A DNA stretch of 64,000 nucleotides from Halothiobacillus sp045689735. Lineage in GTDB: Bacteria > Pseudomonadota > Gammaproteobacteria > Halothiobacillales > Halothiobacillaceae. Where the stretch lies: contig NZ_CP142685.1 in NCBI RefSeq assembly GCF_045689735.1, positions 496,001 to 560,000 of the forward strand, read 5' to 3'. The translations under genes and the position numbers were made by a program. The number at the start of each line of letters is the position of its first letter. Position 1 is the first letter of the stretch. Shown piece after piece: positions 27,953 to 35,817 of the stretch. Below the pieces are notes generated by a model. It saw only the letters and a list, made by a program, of their open reading frames with translations. It searched no databases and was not told the origin of the DNA.

Positions 27953-28855
27953 TCAGAAGTTGTAGCCGATTTTCAGGCGCAGCTCGTTGCGTTCGTGGTC
28001 GGCCAGATGCAGATCGGTGCGGTTATTGGCGCCCGGTTGCTCGCTCGATCCTGCCCATTGTTTGGCGTAAGTCAGCGTGAACCACCAATTTTTGCTGCCG
28101 TAATGAATGCTCGGGCCGGCGAAGAAATCCCAGTGATCGAATTCCCAGCCGCCACTGCCCGGCTCGTTTGGGTCTGCGGCGGCGTTCAGCACCTCCATAT
28201 CCACCCAACCTTCGGCGCCAATAGACCAGTTCGGGGCGAAGCGGTACGACACACCCGAGCGCAAGCGGGGGGCGATCGCACTTTCCCATTGATCGCTTTG
28301 ATGATCGCGCGCCGTTTCCATTTCCAGCTCGATATTGGTGAGCCACTGCAACTGCCCGTCCATGAACGGCTTTTGCAAAATCAGTTTGTTTTCCAGCTCC
28401 CAGCCGGTGATTTTGTTGCCGGTGATCGAATCGATGGTGTCGTAGGTCAACTCGCCATACAGCGCCACGCCGAGATCATCTTTATAGGGCGAGAGCAGCA
28501 TTTTCTTGACTTCGATCGAGACGCCCGAGAGCTTGGTCTGGCTGAGCGAGCCGTCAATTTCCCCCGGGACGGGGCTGCCGCTGTATTTCTGCCGGTAGCC
28601 GTTCAGATAAATCGAGGCAGAAAAGTCGTTGGTGATCCCGCGCTCGTACTCCAGCCGGAAGTAATCGGCCTGATAACTGCCCTGGCGCTTGCCCCAGTGG
28701 TGGGTGTTCCAGAAATACAGCTCATTGGCGCCTTGCGGCAGGGTTTCGGCGCCGGTGGTGTAACCCAGCAGGTTTTCATCGGCGGCGGCGGTGGGCAACT
28801 GGCTGCCGAGCATAAAGCCCATCACGCTGGCCAGGAGAGTTTTCTTGAATTTCAT
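27953..28855 (-). CDS. Outer-membrane beta-barrel protein, DUF6662-like
   Basis: A 300-residue exported protein. The signal peptide is MKFKKTLLASVMGFMLGSQ with cleavage near PTAAA. The rest is rich in alternating amphipathic strands and ends in GYNF with a C-terminal Phe, as expected for a BAM substrate. I recall DUF6662 as the family, but I am less sure of the name than of the barrel character. GGAGC before this ATG decides the start over an open upstream frame. It is the first gene of a four-gene operon and is preceded by a Fur-box match. Confidence 0.8.
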   Translation of the reverse strand: MKFKKTLLASVMGFMLGSQLPTAAADENLLGYTTGAETLPQGANELYFWNTHHWGKRQGSYQADYFRLEYERGITNDFSASIYLNGYRQKYSGSPVPGEIDGSLSQTKLSGVSIEVKKMLLSPYKDDLGVALYGELTYDTIDSITGNKITGWELENKLILQKPFMDGQLQWLTNIELEMETARDHQSDQWESAIAPRLRSGVSYRFAPNWSIGAEGWVDMEVLNAAADPNEPGSGGWEFDHWDFFAGPSIHYGSKNWWFTLTYAKQWAGSSEQPGANNRTDLHLADHERNELRLKIGYNF

Positions 28856-28876
28856 GCAAAGGCTCCAAGTGGTACA

Positions 28877-28895
28877 AATGAGAACGCTTCGCATT
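28877..28895 (-). promoter_or_regulatory. Fur-box match upstream of the flavin operon
   Basis: The 19-mer AATGAGAACGCTTCGCATT agrees with the palindromic Fur-type pattern AATGAGAATNATTCTCATT at 15 of 18 defined positions, by my own count. It lies 22-40 bases before the start codon of the barrel gene and overlaps the proposed -10 element, so bound Fur would block transcription. Confidence 0.62.
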
Positions 28896-28920
28896 TTCTT
28901 AAAAATTTTATCGAAGTCAA
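28893..28920 (-). promoter_or_regulatory. Candidate promoter of the flavin operon
   Basis: On the minus strand TTGACT (28920-28915) is followed after 16 bases by GAAAAT (28898-28893), a 5/6 and 4/6 match to the sigma-70 boxes. The surrounding DNA is AT-rich. The -10 overlaps the Fur-box candidate. Confidence 0.45.
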
Positions 28921-29010
28921 TCGGGCAGGATCGATGGAATGCACTATTTTTAATGAACAAAAAAATGATTAGGTCAGCGTTGATTGATGCTGCGCTGACT
29001 GTTAGCGGAT

Positions 29011-29255
29011 CGTTGAAAAACTCTTTTCAACGGCCTGGTATGGCAAGCCATGGATGGCTTGCACGAAGATCAATCGCGTTAAGTTATTGATCTTATGAGG
29101 TCGTCGCGGATTTCGTCAGCTTCGCGTTAAGCTGGCGTAAGCCTGCCGCGACGCTCTCGTAGGCAGAACCCGCAGGGTCTCCGACAGGGATGTCGGAGAA
29201 GCCGAAGAGGAGGGATCAGCCGAGTTGAAAATGGGGAGGAAAACCCTTTTTCAAC
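29011..29255. repeat. Multi-hairpin intergenic element, unit A
   Basis: A gene-free element made of consecutive perfect hairpins: CGTTGAAAA/TTTTCAACG (29011-29032), GCAAGCCAT/ATGGCTTGC (29043-29062), AAGATCAAT/ATTGATCTT (29066-29094), CGTCGCGG/CCGCGACG (29102-29153), CTCCGAC/GTCGGAG (around 29175-29194) and GTTGAAAA/TTTTCAAC (29224-29255). The fourth hairpin and the internal GCTGGCGTAAGCC are shared with unit B. No ORF here looks real. Confidence 0.75.
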
Positions 29256-29324
29256 ATCCTGTGAGGGGGCGGGATGTGCCCAGCGTGGAACTATTTAACT
29301 CATTGATAATAAAAAATTTACTTA

Positions 29325-29491
29325 GGGAAGCGCTGATTAAATCAGCGCTTCCCGCTTGGGGCAGGATGCCCCAACACGATCAACGACATAAGTCGTTGAT
29401 TCGTGAAGACCGTCGCGGACATGAACGCGTAGCTGGCGTAAGCCCACCGCGACGAGGCTTGCTGAATAAATCCATGGATGGATTTATTCAG
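29325..29491. repeat. Multi-hairpin intergenic element, unit B
   Basis: Same plan as unit A with different stem sequences: GGGAAGCGCTGATT/AATCAGCGCTTCCC (29325-29353), TTGGGGCA/TGCCCCAA (29356-29374), ATCAACGAC/GTCGTTGAT (29379-29400), CGTCGCGG/CCGCGACG (29411-29454) and CTGAATAAATCCAT/ATGGATTTATTCAG (29462-29491). The GCGTAGCTGGCGTAAGCC segment between the arms of hairpin 4 matches unit A. It ends 10 bases before the ribosome site of the next gene. With unit A it fills most of the 661-base gap 28856-29516. Confidence 0.78.
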
Positions 29492-29516
29492 TGCTACCTT
29501 AGAAAAGGAGTCAATC

Positions 29517-30491
29517 ATGAGCCAATCGATCACAGCACACGGGGGCGCCTTGGGTGTTCAAGCCCCTCGGGTGGTGGTGCTGGGGGGCACCGGGTTCGTC
29601 GGGCGATATTTGACCCGCGCCCTCGTGGCGGCGGGCTATGCGGTGACGATTCCGACCCGGCATAGCGCTCGGCATCGGGATATGCAGTTATGGCGCGGGG
29701 TGCGGTTAGTGGATGGGTCGGCGCCTGCGGCCAGTGATTGGGCAACACCGCGGGCGGCTGCGCCGCTCTCTGCCGTGATGGCCGGTCACGCCGTGCTGGT
29801 GAATCTGGTCGGCATTCTGAATGAGCGCGGGCATGATGGCCGGGGGTTTGCCGCAGCGCATGTCCGCTTTACCCAGCAGGCATTGACGGCCGCACATGAG
29901 GCGGGCATTCCGCGGTATCTGCACATGAGCGCGTTGCAGGCAGATGCCGAGCGGGGCACGAGTTTTTATTTGCGATCCAAGGGCGCGGCCGAAGATTGGG
30001 CGCATGCCTTTGGCGCGGCGCAGGGGATTGCGGTGACGAGTTTTCGTCCGTCGGTGATCTTCGGTGCGGAAGATGCGTTTTTGAATCGCTTCGCCCGCCT
30101 CGCCGCGCTGATGCCCGGCATCTTCCCGCTGGCCTGCGCTGAGGCGCGTTTTGCGCCGGTGTTCGTGGGGGATGTGGCTTCGGTGATGGTGCGCGCGATT
30201 CGCGATCAGAACAGCGTTGGGCAGCGATTGGATTTATGCGGCCCCACGCAGTACAGCCTGCGGGCGTTGGTGGCGTATGCAGCCGCGGCGGCGGGTCATC
30301 CGCGTTGGGTGATCGGGTTGCCCGACTGGGCGGCGCGTTTGCAGGCACGCTTGCTGGAACGGGTGCCGGGGCAGCCGTTTACGCGCGATAACTTTGCCTC
30401 GCTGCAAATCCCGAGCGTTTGCCCGCCCGGCTGTGCGCCCCAGCCAACGACGCTGGAATCCGTTGCGCCGGGTTATCTGCGTGCGCGCTAG
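29517..30491 (+). CDS. NAD(P)-binding SDR protein, complex I NDUFA9-like
   Basis: A 324-residue atypical short-chain dehydrogenase. The Rossmann motif VVVLGGTGFVGRYL lies near residue 22, and YLHMSALQAD and YLRSKGAAEDWA correspond to the active-site region with the YxxxK-like YLRSK. This family is annotated as complex I NDUFA9-subunit-like because of its relation to the mitochondrial accessory subunit; bacterial members are not shown to be in complex I. AAGGAG six bases before this ATG decides the start. The gene is convergent with the photolyase gene and their stops overlap by 4 bases. Confidence 0.86.
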   Translation: MSQSITAHGGALGVQAPRVVVLGGTGFVGRYLTRALVAAGYAVTIPTRHSARHRDMQLWRGVRLVDGSAPAASDWATPRAAAPLSAVMAGHAVLVNLVGILNERGHDGRGFAAAHVRFTQQALTAAHEAGIPRYLHMSALQADAERGTSFYLRSKGAAEDWAHAFGAAQGIAVTSFRPSVIFGAEDAFLNRFARLAALMPGIFPLACAEARFAPVFVGDVASVMVRAIRDQNSVGQRLDLCGPTQYSLRALVAYAAAAAGHPRWVIGLPDWAARLQARLLERVPGQPFTRDNFASLQIPSVCPPGCAPQPTTLESVAPGYLRAR

Positions 30492-32017
30492 CGGCTGGTA
30501 TTCGCCCGGATCTGGTCGGCGGCGGCACGAATCGCTGCCCGTTCTTCTGCGGATTTGCGCGCCAGATTCCGCACCTGTTGTCCCAGCCGGGGATGCCCGG
30601 CAAAGCGCGCTTCGTGCCGATCGAGAAAATCCCAGTAGAGCGTGGTGAACGGGCAGGCCACCGAGCCGAGCGCCTGTTTGGGGTCATAGCGGCAGTGATG
30701 ACAGTAATTGCTCATGCGGTCGATATATTGGCCGCTGGCAATATACGGTTTCGAGGCCATGCGTCCGCCATCGGCAAACTGGCTCATGCCGATCACATTG
30801 GGGAGTTCCACCCACTCGACGGCATCGACATATACCGCGAGATACCAGGCATGAATGGCGCGGGGATGAACGCCGAGCAGCAGGCTGTACAGTCCGGTGA
30901 CCATCAACCGTTGAATGTGGTGCGCGTAACCGAATTTGAGGGTTTGCCCGAGGGTTTGCCCGAGACAATTCATCTCCGTCTGCCCCGTCCAGAAAAATTC
31001 CGGCAGAGCCGCGTGCGCCTCCAGGTTGTTCCAGTCGAGCCAGTCCGGCATCCAGCGGTGGTAAAGCCCGCGCACAAATTCGCGCCAGCCGGCGATTTGC
31101 CGGATAAATCCTTCGACCGCCGCGAGTGGGGCATGACCACGATGGTAGGCGGCTTCGGCGGCGCGGCACACGCTGAGTGGGTCGATCAAGCGCAGGTTCA
31201 GGGCGGCCGAGAGCCGGCTGTGGTAAAGCCAGGGTTCGTCTTGCCACATTGCATCCTGCACCGCGCCAAAGGCGGGTAGTCGCTCGGCAATGAAATTTTC
31301 GAGCGCCGCTTGGGCTTGTTCAGGGGTGACCGGCCAGTCGAAGGCGTCCAGTGACCCCGGATGATCGGTAAAGCGCGTGTCAACCAGGCTGAGCACTTCT
31401 TGAGTGATGGCATCGGGCGGGAAACGCTCGGGGGGCGGAATCCAGCCGGGACCGGTGGCGGGGAAGGCGCCGCGATTCTCCGCATCGAAATTCCATTGGC
31501 CGCCAATCGGCTCGCCGTCGGCCATTAGCAAGCCGGTGGCGCGGCGGACTTCGCGATACCAATACTCCATGCGCCATTGCCGCCGATGATCGGCCCAGTC
31601 GGCAAACCGCTCCAACGGCATGATGAAGTGTCGATCTTCGCACCAAGTAATCGGTAGGCCGTGTTCGCGGGCGGTCTGTTCGATGTGTTGGGTCACGCGC
31701 CAATCGCCGGGGCGCACCAGTTTGAGTCGTGTCGGTCGGGTTTGCCTCAGGGTGGCGCTGAGTGCCTCCGCGAGCGTTTGATGGCGGTGCGTTTCAAGCG
31801 ACCAATACACCACCTGCCGCCCGAGCTGGCGCTGGGCTGCAGCGAAGTGGCGCATGGCCGATAGAAACAGCGCGATGCGTGCCTTGTGCGACCACACATG
31901 GGTGCTTTCTTCCGCGACTTCCGCCATCCAGAGCGCATCCCGCTCCGGTTCGAACCCGTCCAGCGCGGCGGACTCTGGATTGAGCTGGTCGCCCAGCACG
32001 AGAACCAGATTATTCAT
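30488..32017 (-). CDS. FeS-type bacterial photolyase/cryptochrome
   Basis: A 509-residue protein of the FeS-BCP/CryPro group (related to PhrB of Agrobacterium), which repairs (6-4) photoproducts or senses blue light with FAD. The N-terminus MNNLVLVLGDQLN is typical. Cys351, Cys439, Cys442 and Cys455 (MNCLGQ, YCHHC, VACPF) match the four [4Fe-4S] ligands of the group almost residue for residue. The FAD-binding helices include GWREFVRGLYH and the MSQFADGGRM/KPYIASGQYI segment. The open frame extends upstream into the DUF2256 gene, but this ATG is the family start. Confidence 0.92.
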   Translation of the reverse strand: MNNLVLVLGDQLNPESAALDGFEPERDALWMAEVAEESTHVWSHKARIALFLSAMRHFAAAQRQLGRQVVYWSLETHRHQTLAEALSATLRQTRPTRLKLVRPGDWRVTQHIEQTAREHGLPITWCEDRHFIMPLERFADWADHRRQWRMEYWYREVRRATGLLMADGEPIGGQWNFDAENRGAFPATGPGWIPPPERFPPDAITQEVLSLVDTRFTDHPGSLDAFDWPVTPEQAQAALENFIAERLPAFGAVQDAMWQDEPWLYHSRLSAALNLRLIDPLSVCRAAEAAYHRGHAPLAAVEGFIRQIAGWREFVRGLYHRWMPDWLDWNNLEAHAALPEFFWTGQTEMNCLGQTLGQTLKFGYAHHIQRLMVTGLYSLLLGVHPRAIHAWYLAVYVDAVEWVELPNVIGMSQFADGGRMASKPYIASGQYIDRMSNYCHHCRYDPKQALGSVACPFTTLYWDFLDRHEARFAGHPRLGQQVRNLARKSAEERAAIRAAADQIRANTSR

Positions 32018-32201
32018 GGAAAACCTGCGGCGTCGCGGTGGATTTTTTGCGTCGGCAGGCTTCCGAGCAGTAACGCACCTGATCCCAGTCCCGCGCCCAT
32101 TTCTTGCGCCAGACGAACGGGCGTTGGCAGACCGGACAGCATTTGGTCGGTAAATCGGCCTTGTCATGGGCGCGTCGGCGCCGAGGATCGAGGGCGGTCA
32201 T
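32010..32201 (-). CDS. DUF2256 zinc-ribbon protein next to photolyase
   Basis: A 63-residue basic protein. A zinc-ribbon pattern is clear: CCPVCQRPFVWRKKWARDW followed by RYCSEACRRKK. I recognise it as DUF2256, a family often encoded beside cryptochrome/photolyase genes. It overlaps the photolyase start by 8 bases and the upstream remnant by 4 bases, so all three are probably cotranscribed. Its function is unknown. Confidence 0.85.
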   Translation of the reverse strand: MTALDPRRRRAHDKADLPTKCCPVCQRPFVWRKKWARDWDQVRYCSEACRRKKSTATPQVFHE

Positions 32202-32389
32202 GAGGAGATGTCCAGCAGGCTCAGTTGCGCCGGGGGCGCCGATTCGCGCGGGCGCGGTGCGCGCGGCTCGCTGCGTTTTTTACGGCTGCCGTGGCGCTGC
32301 ATGATGTTGGCGCTGTGCGCGCGCGCCGAATCGTTTGCGTAGGCAGCCCGTAGATCCCGTTTAAACCAGACGACACAAATGGGTGGCAT
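32198..32389 (-). pseudogene. Internally deleted photolyase remnant
   Basis: A 63-codon open frame whose first 14 residues (MPPICVVWFKRDLR) are the hallmark N-terminus of classical DNA photolyases and cryptochromes, including VVWFKRDLR. Right after this comes a sequence that resembles the extreme C-terminal tail of such proteins (ANIMQRHGSRKKR and a basic, Pro/Ala-rich end). About 450 residues of photolyase core would be missing between them. The tail match is from memory of the family and is weaker than the N-terminal match. The frame remains open and overlaps DUF2256 by 4 bases. Confidence 0.6.
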
Positions 32390-32465
32390 GGTATTAGTGA
32401 ACTATGTTTTGATCTCACCTGAGTGTAGACGAGCGGCGGGGCATGAGCCCGGTAAGGAGCGATCG

Positions 32466-33122
32466 ATGATGGGTTCATATCCACAATGGTTGGCAACCGG
32501 CCTGCTGGGGCTGGTTTGGAGTACCTTCGCTGCGGCCGCACCCCCGCCGGAGGCGGCCAGTTGCGCCGCCTGTCATGGGGCGCAGGGGCAGGGAATGCCC
32601 GCGGCGAACTATCCGCGACTGGCCGGTTTGCCTGCCGGGTATCTCGCGGAGCAGTTGCAGCATTTTGCGGACGGTAAACGGCAGAATGCCATCATGGCGG
32701 GCATGGCCAAGCCTTTGAGCCCCGAGGCGATTCAAACACTGGCCGCGTATTACGCCAGCTTGCCGGTACCGACCGAGGCGGCCGGCAGTCCGCCGGAAGC
32801 CGCCCTGCTCGAGCGGGGGGCGTGGTTGGCGCAGTATGGTGACCTGGCGAAGGGCGTACCAGCCTGCTTTCGTTGTCATGCGGCGGAGGGCGTGGGTGTG
32901 CCGCAGCACTTTCCGCCGTTGACGGGGCAGTCGGCCAAGTATCTGGCGGATCAAATCACTGCCTGGCAGCAAGGCACGCGGCGCGGGGATCCGCTGGGCT
33001 TGATGCAGACGGTAGCCACGCGGATGTCGGCAGAAGATACTCAGGCGGTGACGGCGTATTTGGCGGCTCAAAAGCCGAAGGCGGCGGTCGTGAGTCAACC
33101 AGGGCAAGGAGGTGGGCAATGA
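32466..33122 (+). CDS. tsdB: Diheme cytochrome c, TsdB-like
   Basis: A 218-residue periplasmic cytochrome c4-type protein. The signal peptide (residues 1-25, ending TFAAAA) is followed by two class I cytochrome c domains with heme motifs CAACH (33-37) and CFRCH (134-138). In sulfur oxidisers TsdB accepts electrons from the thiosulfate dehydrogenase TsdA, and the order tsdB-tsdA with a 4-base overlap is as seen here. AGGAG lies about 7 bases before this start. The symbol rests on the neighbour. Confidence 0.78.
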   Translation: MMGSYPQWLATGLLGLVWSTFAAAAPPPEAASCAACHGAQGQGMPAANYPRLAGLPAGYLAEQLQHFADGKRQNAIMAGMAKPLSPEAIQTLAAYYASLPVPTEAAGSPPEAALLERGAWLAQYGDLAKGVPACFRCHAAEGVGVPQHFPPLTGQSAKYLADQITAWQQGTRRGDPLGLMQTVATRMSAEDTQAVTAYLAAQKPKAAVVSQPGQGGGQ

Positions 33123-34060
33123 ATCGCGCATACTGGATCTTCGCGGTGGCGGGAGTTTGGGCCGTTTCGGCGACCTGGGCCCTAGCGGCAGAGGGCGCGC
33201 CGATGGGGCCGCCGATTCCGTCCGCGCCGAATGCCGCCACGCTGACCGGCGCGACCTTCGTCCCGCCCGATCAAGCCAAATTGCCGGCGGATGAGTTTGG
33301 CAAAATGGTCAAGCTGGGGCGAGATTTGATGTATGACACCAAAAAATACGCGCCGCAGTATGTGGGGAATGCGTTGAATTGTGTGAATTGTCATACCGAC
33401 GGCGGCGCTATGGCCGGTTCCGCGCCACTCTGGGGGGCGTGGGTGAGCTACCCGGCGTACCGCAGCAAAAATCACAAGGTCAATACCTTCGAAGAGCGTT
33501 TGCAAGGCTGTTTTACCTTCAGCATGAATGGCAAGCCGCCGCCCTTGGGGAGTGAGGTGCTGGTGGCCTTGTCGTCTTATGCCTACTGGCTGGCCAAAGG
33601 GTTGCCTGTCGATGAGAAAGCCGCCGGACGCGGGTATCCCGCCGCGCCGAAGCCCGAACAGGCGCCGGATTACGCGCGCGGTGAGAAGGTGTATGCCGCG
33701 CGTTGTGCGCTGTGCCACGGCGCGGAGGGGCAGGGACAGGTCGTCAATGGTCAGGTGGTTTTCCCGCCGCTGTGGGGCGATCAGTCGTTCAACTGGGGCG
33801 CGGGGATGGGGAGTATCAAAAATGCGGCCAATTTCATTTTCGCCAATATGCCCTACGGCATGAGTTATAGCTTGAGCCCGCAAGAAGCCTGGGATGTGGC
33901 CTATTTCATGGATGCGCATGAACGCCCGCAGGATCCGCGTTGGCAAGGCTCGGTGGCGGCAACACGGGCGAAATTCCACGATAACCCGAACAGCCTGTAT
34001 GGCACTCAGGTCAATGGGGTGTTGCTGGGGGATACCGGCGCGCCAAAGCCGATGCCGTGA
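33119..34060 (+). CDS. tsdA: Thiosulfate dehydrogenase (tetrathionate-forming), TsdA-like
   Basis: A 313-residue exported diheme cytochrome c; TsdA oxidises two thiosulfate to tetrathionate in the periplasm. The signal peptide spans residues 1-24 (ending WALAAEG). Heme motifs are CVNCH (88-92) and CALCH (196-200). Cys131 in RLQGCFTFSMNGKP sits where TsdA has the cysteine that ligates the active-site heme iron, followed by the SMNG signature. Both the position beside TsdB and this Cys support TsdA over a generic cytochrome c. The ATG overlaps the tsdB stop (ATGA). Confidence 0.85.
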   Translation: MNRAYWIFAVAGVWAVSATWALAAEGAPMGPPIPSAPNAATLTGATFVPPDQAKLPADEFGKMVKLGRDLMYDTKKYAPQYVGNALNCVNCHTDGGAMAGSAPLWGAWVSYPAYRSKNHKVNTFEERLQGCFTFSMNGKPPPLGSEVLVALSSYAYWLAKGLPVDEKAAGRGYPAAPKPEQAPDYARGEKVYAARCALCHGAEGQGQVVNGQVVFPPLWGDQSFNWGAGMGSIKNAANFIFANMPYGMSYSLSPQEAWDVAYFMDAHERPQDPRWQGSVAATRAKFHDNPNSLYGTQVNGVLLGDTGAPKPMP

Positions 34061-34090
34061 TGCGCGGTTCGAGGACGGGAACCTAAAAAG

Positions 34091-34125
34091 CAAAGCCCCG
34101 AGCAATCGGGGCTTTGTAGCTTTTG
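34091..34125. terminator. Bidirectional terminator between tsdA and actP
   Basis: A 10-bp perfect stem CAAAGCCCCG / CGGGGCTTTG with AGCAAT loop. A-rich sequence (AAAAAG) precedes it on the plus strand, giving a T-rich tract in the minus direction; TAGCTTTT follows in the plus direction. It serves the convergent tsdA and actP genes. Confidence 0.88.
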
Positions 34126-34155
34126 CCGGGGCGCTGCCCGGCTGCTTGTTGGCGC

Positions 34156-35817
34156 TTAGTGCTTGGCGGCGGCTTCAGCCCCGATACCAGTTTCCGAGCG
34201 CACGAACTGCGGGTGGAACAAGGCGCGTTCTGCCATCGCGCGCGGGCTGCGATCGGTGACCGAAAACAGCCAGGCGAGCAGGAAGGCGACCGGCATCGAG
34301 AAAATGGCCGGGTCTTTATACGGCACGATTGGTGCCGCGAAGTGGAACACATCCACCCACACGGTTTTCGACAGCACCACCAGGGTGACCGCTGTGATCA
34401 GGCCACCGAGCCCACCAGCGACGGCGCCCCGGGTCGTCAGATTTTTCCAGTAGATCGAGAGAAACAGAATCGGGAAGTTTGCCGATGCCGCCACGGCGAA
34501 GGCCAGCCCCACCATGAACGCAATGTTTTGCTTCTCGAAGGCAATCCCGAGCAGGATGGCCAGAATGCCGAGCGCGATGGTGGCGATGCGGGAGGCGCGC
34601 ATTTCGGTTTTCTCATCGACCCGGCCATGACGGAAGGCGCTGGCGTACAGATCGTGCGAAACCGCTGAAGCACCGGCCAGAGTCAGACCGGAAACCACCG
34701 CCAGAATCGTCGCGAAGGCCACCGCTGAGATAAAGCCCAGGAAAATATCGCCTCCAATGGCGTGCGACAGATGAATCGCGGCCATGTTATCCCCGCCGAT
34801 CAGCTTATTGGCCGCCGTCAGATAGTGCGGATTCGTCGCCACCAGCACGATCGCGCCAAAGCCGATGATGAAGGTGAGAATGTAGAAGTAGCCAATAAAG
34901 CCCGTAGCAAAAAACACCGAGCGGCGCGCTTCCTTGGCATTGGAGACGGTGAAAAAGCGCATCAGAATATGCGGCAGCCCCGCGACGCCGAACATCAGCG
35001 CCAGTCCGAGAGAAATGGCTGAGATGGGGTCGTGAATCAGGCTACCGGGCGCCATGATGGCCTCATGCTTCGGGCTGACCTCGATGGCCTTGCTGAACAG
35101 CGCGTTGAAATCGAAGCCGAAGGTATACAGCACCGCCAGTGCCATGAAGGTCGCGCCGGAGAGCAGCAGAATTGCCTTGATGATTTGCACCCAGGTGGTC
35201 GCCAGCATCCCGCCGACGGTGACATAGACCATCATCAGCACACCAACGATGACCACCGCGTAGGTATAAGGCAGGCCGAACAGCACCTCGATGAGCTTGC
35301 CGGCGCCGACCATCTGCGCAATCAGATACATCAGCACCACGATCAGCGAGGAGACTGCTGCGACGGTGCGGATCGGGATTTGTGCGAGCCGGTAGGAGGC
35401 TACATCCGCGAAGGTGTATTTACCGAGATTGCGCAGCTTTTCGGCCAGCAGGAACAGCATGATCGGCCAGCCGACGAGAAAACCGATCGAATAAATCAGC
35501 CCGTCGAAGCCGTTGGCATAAACCAGACCGGCAATGCCGAGAAAAGAGGCGGCGGACATATAGTCGCCCGCCAGTGCCAACCCGTTTTGAAAGCCGGTGA
35601 TATTGCCGCCCGCGGCGTAAAAATCTTTGGCGGTTTGTGTTCGCCGACCCGCCCACCAGGTGATGAGCAGCGTGAACACCACAAACAGCACAAACATGCT
35701 GACGGCGGGCAGGTTCACAGATTTGCCACCGGCATCCGCTGCGAATGCGCCGGAAGAGAACAGCAGGGCGGCGAGCAGGGCAGATAGGCCTGCCGCGAGG
35801 GTCAAGGGGGAGTTCAT
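34156..35817 (-). CDS. actP: Cation/acetate symporter ActP
   Basis: A 553-residue sodium:solute symporter family protein with about 13 membrane helices after an N-terminal signal-like segment. The family regions are AGGNITGFQNGLALAGDYMSAASFLG, SYRLAQIPIRTVAAVSSL and GLPHILMRFFTV. In E. coli ActP imports acetate and glycolate. The gene overlaps the upstream DUF485 gene by 4 bases, the same partner as YjcH-ActP in enterobacteria. Confidence 0.94.
   Translation of the reverse strand: MNSPLTLAAGLSALLAALLFSSGAFAADAGGKSVNLPAVSMFVLFVVFTLLITWWAGRRTQTAKDFYAAGGNITGFQNGLALAGDYMSAASFLGIAGLVYANGFDGLIYSIGFLVGWPIMLFLLAEKLRNLGKYTFADVASYRLAQIPIRTVAAVSSLIVVLMYLIAQMVGAGKLIEVLFGLPYTYAVVIVGVLMMVYVTVGGMLATTWVQIIKAILLLSGATFMALAVLYTFGFDFNALFSKAIEVSPKHEAIMAPGSLIHDPISAISLGLALMFGVAGLPHILMRFFTVSNAKEARRSVFFATGFIGYFYILTFIIGFGAIVLVATNPHYLTAANKLIGGDNMAAIHLSHAIGGDIFLGFISAVAFATILAVVSGLTLAGASAVSHDLYASAFRHGRVDEKTEMRASRIATIALGILAILLGIAFEKQNIAFMVGLAFAVAASANFPILFLSIYWKNLTTRGAVAGGLGGLITAVTLVVLSKTVWVDVFHFAAPIVPYKDPAIFSMPVAFLLAWLFSVTDRSPRAMAERALFHPQFVRSETGIGAEAAAKH

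Noticed and set aside
28856..29516. CRISPR-like or attC array in the hairpin region
   Set aside because: The repeats are not evenly spaced, do not share a single repeat sequence and have no cas or integrase gene; the structure is better described as two modular units.
29225..29665. 146-codon plus-strand open frame over the hairpin elements
   Set aside because: It covers palindromic repeats and enters the NDUFA9-like gene in the wrong frame; the real gene has its own AAGGAG and ATG at 29517.
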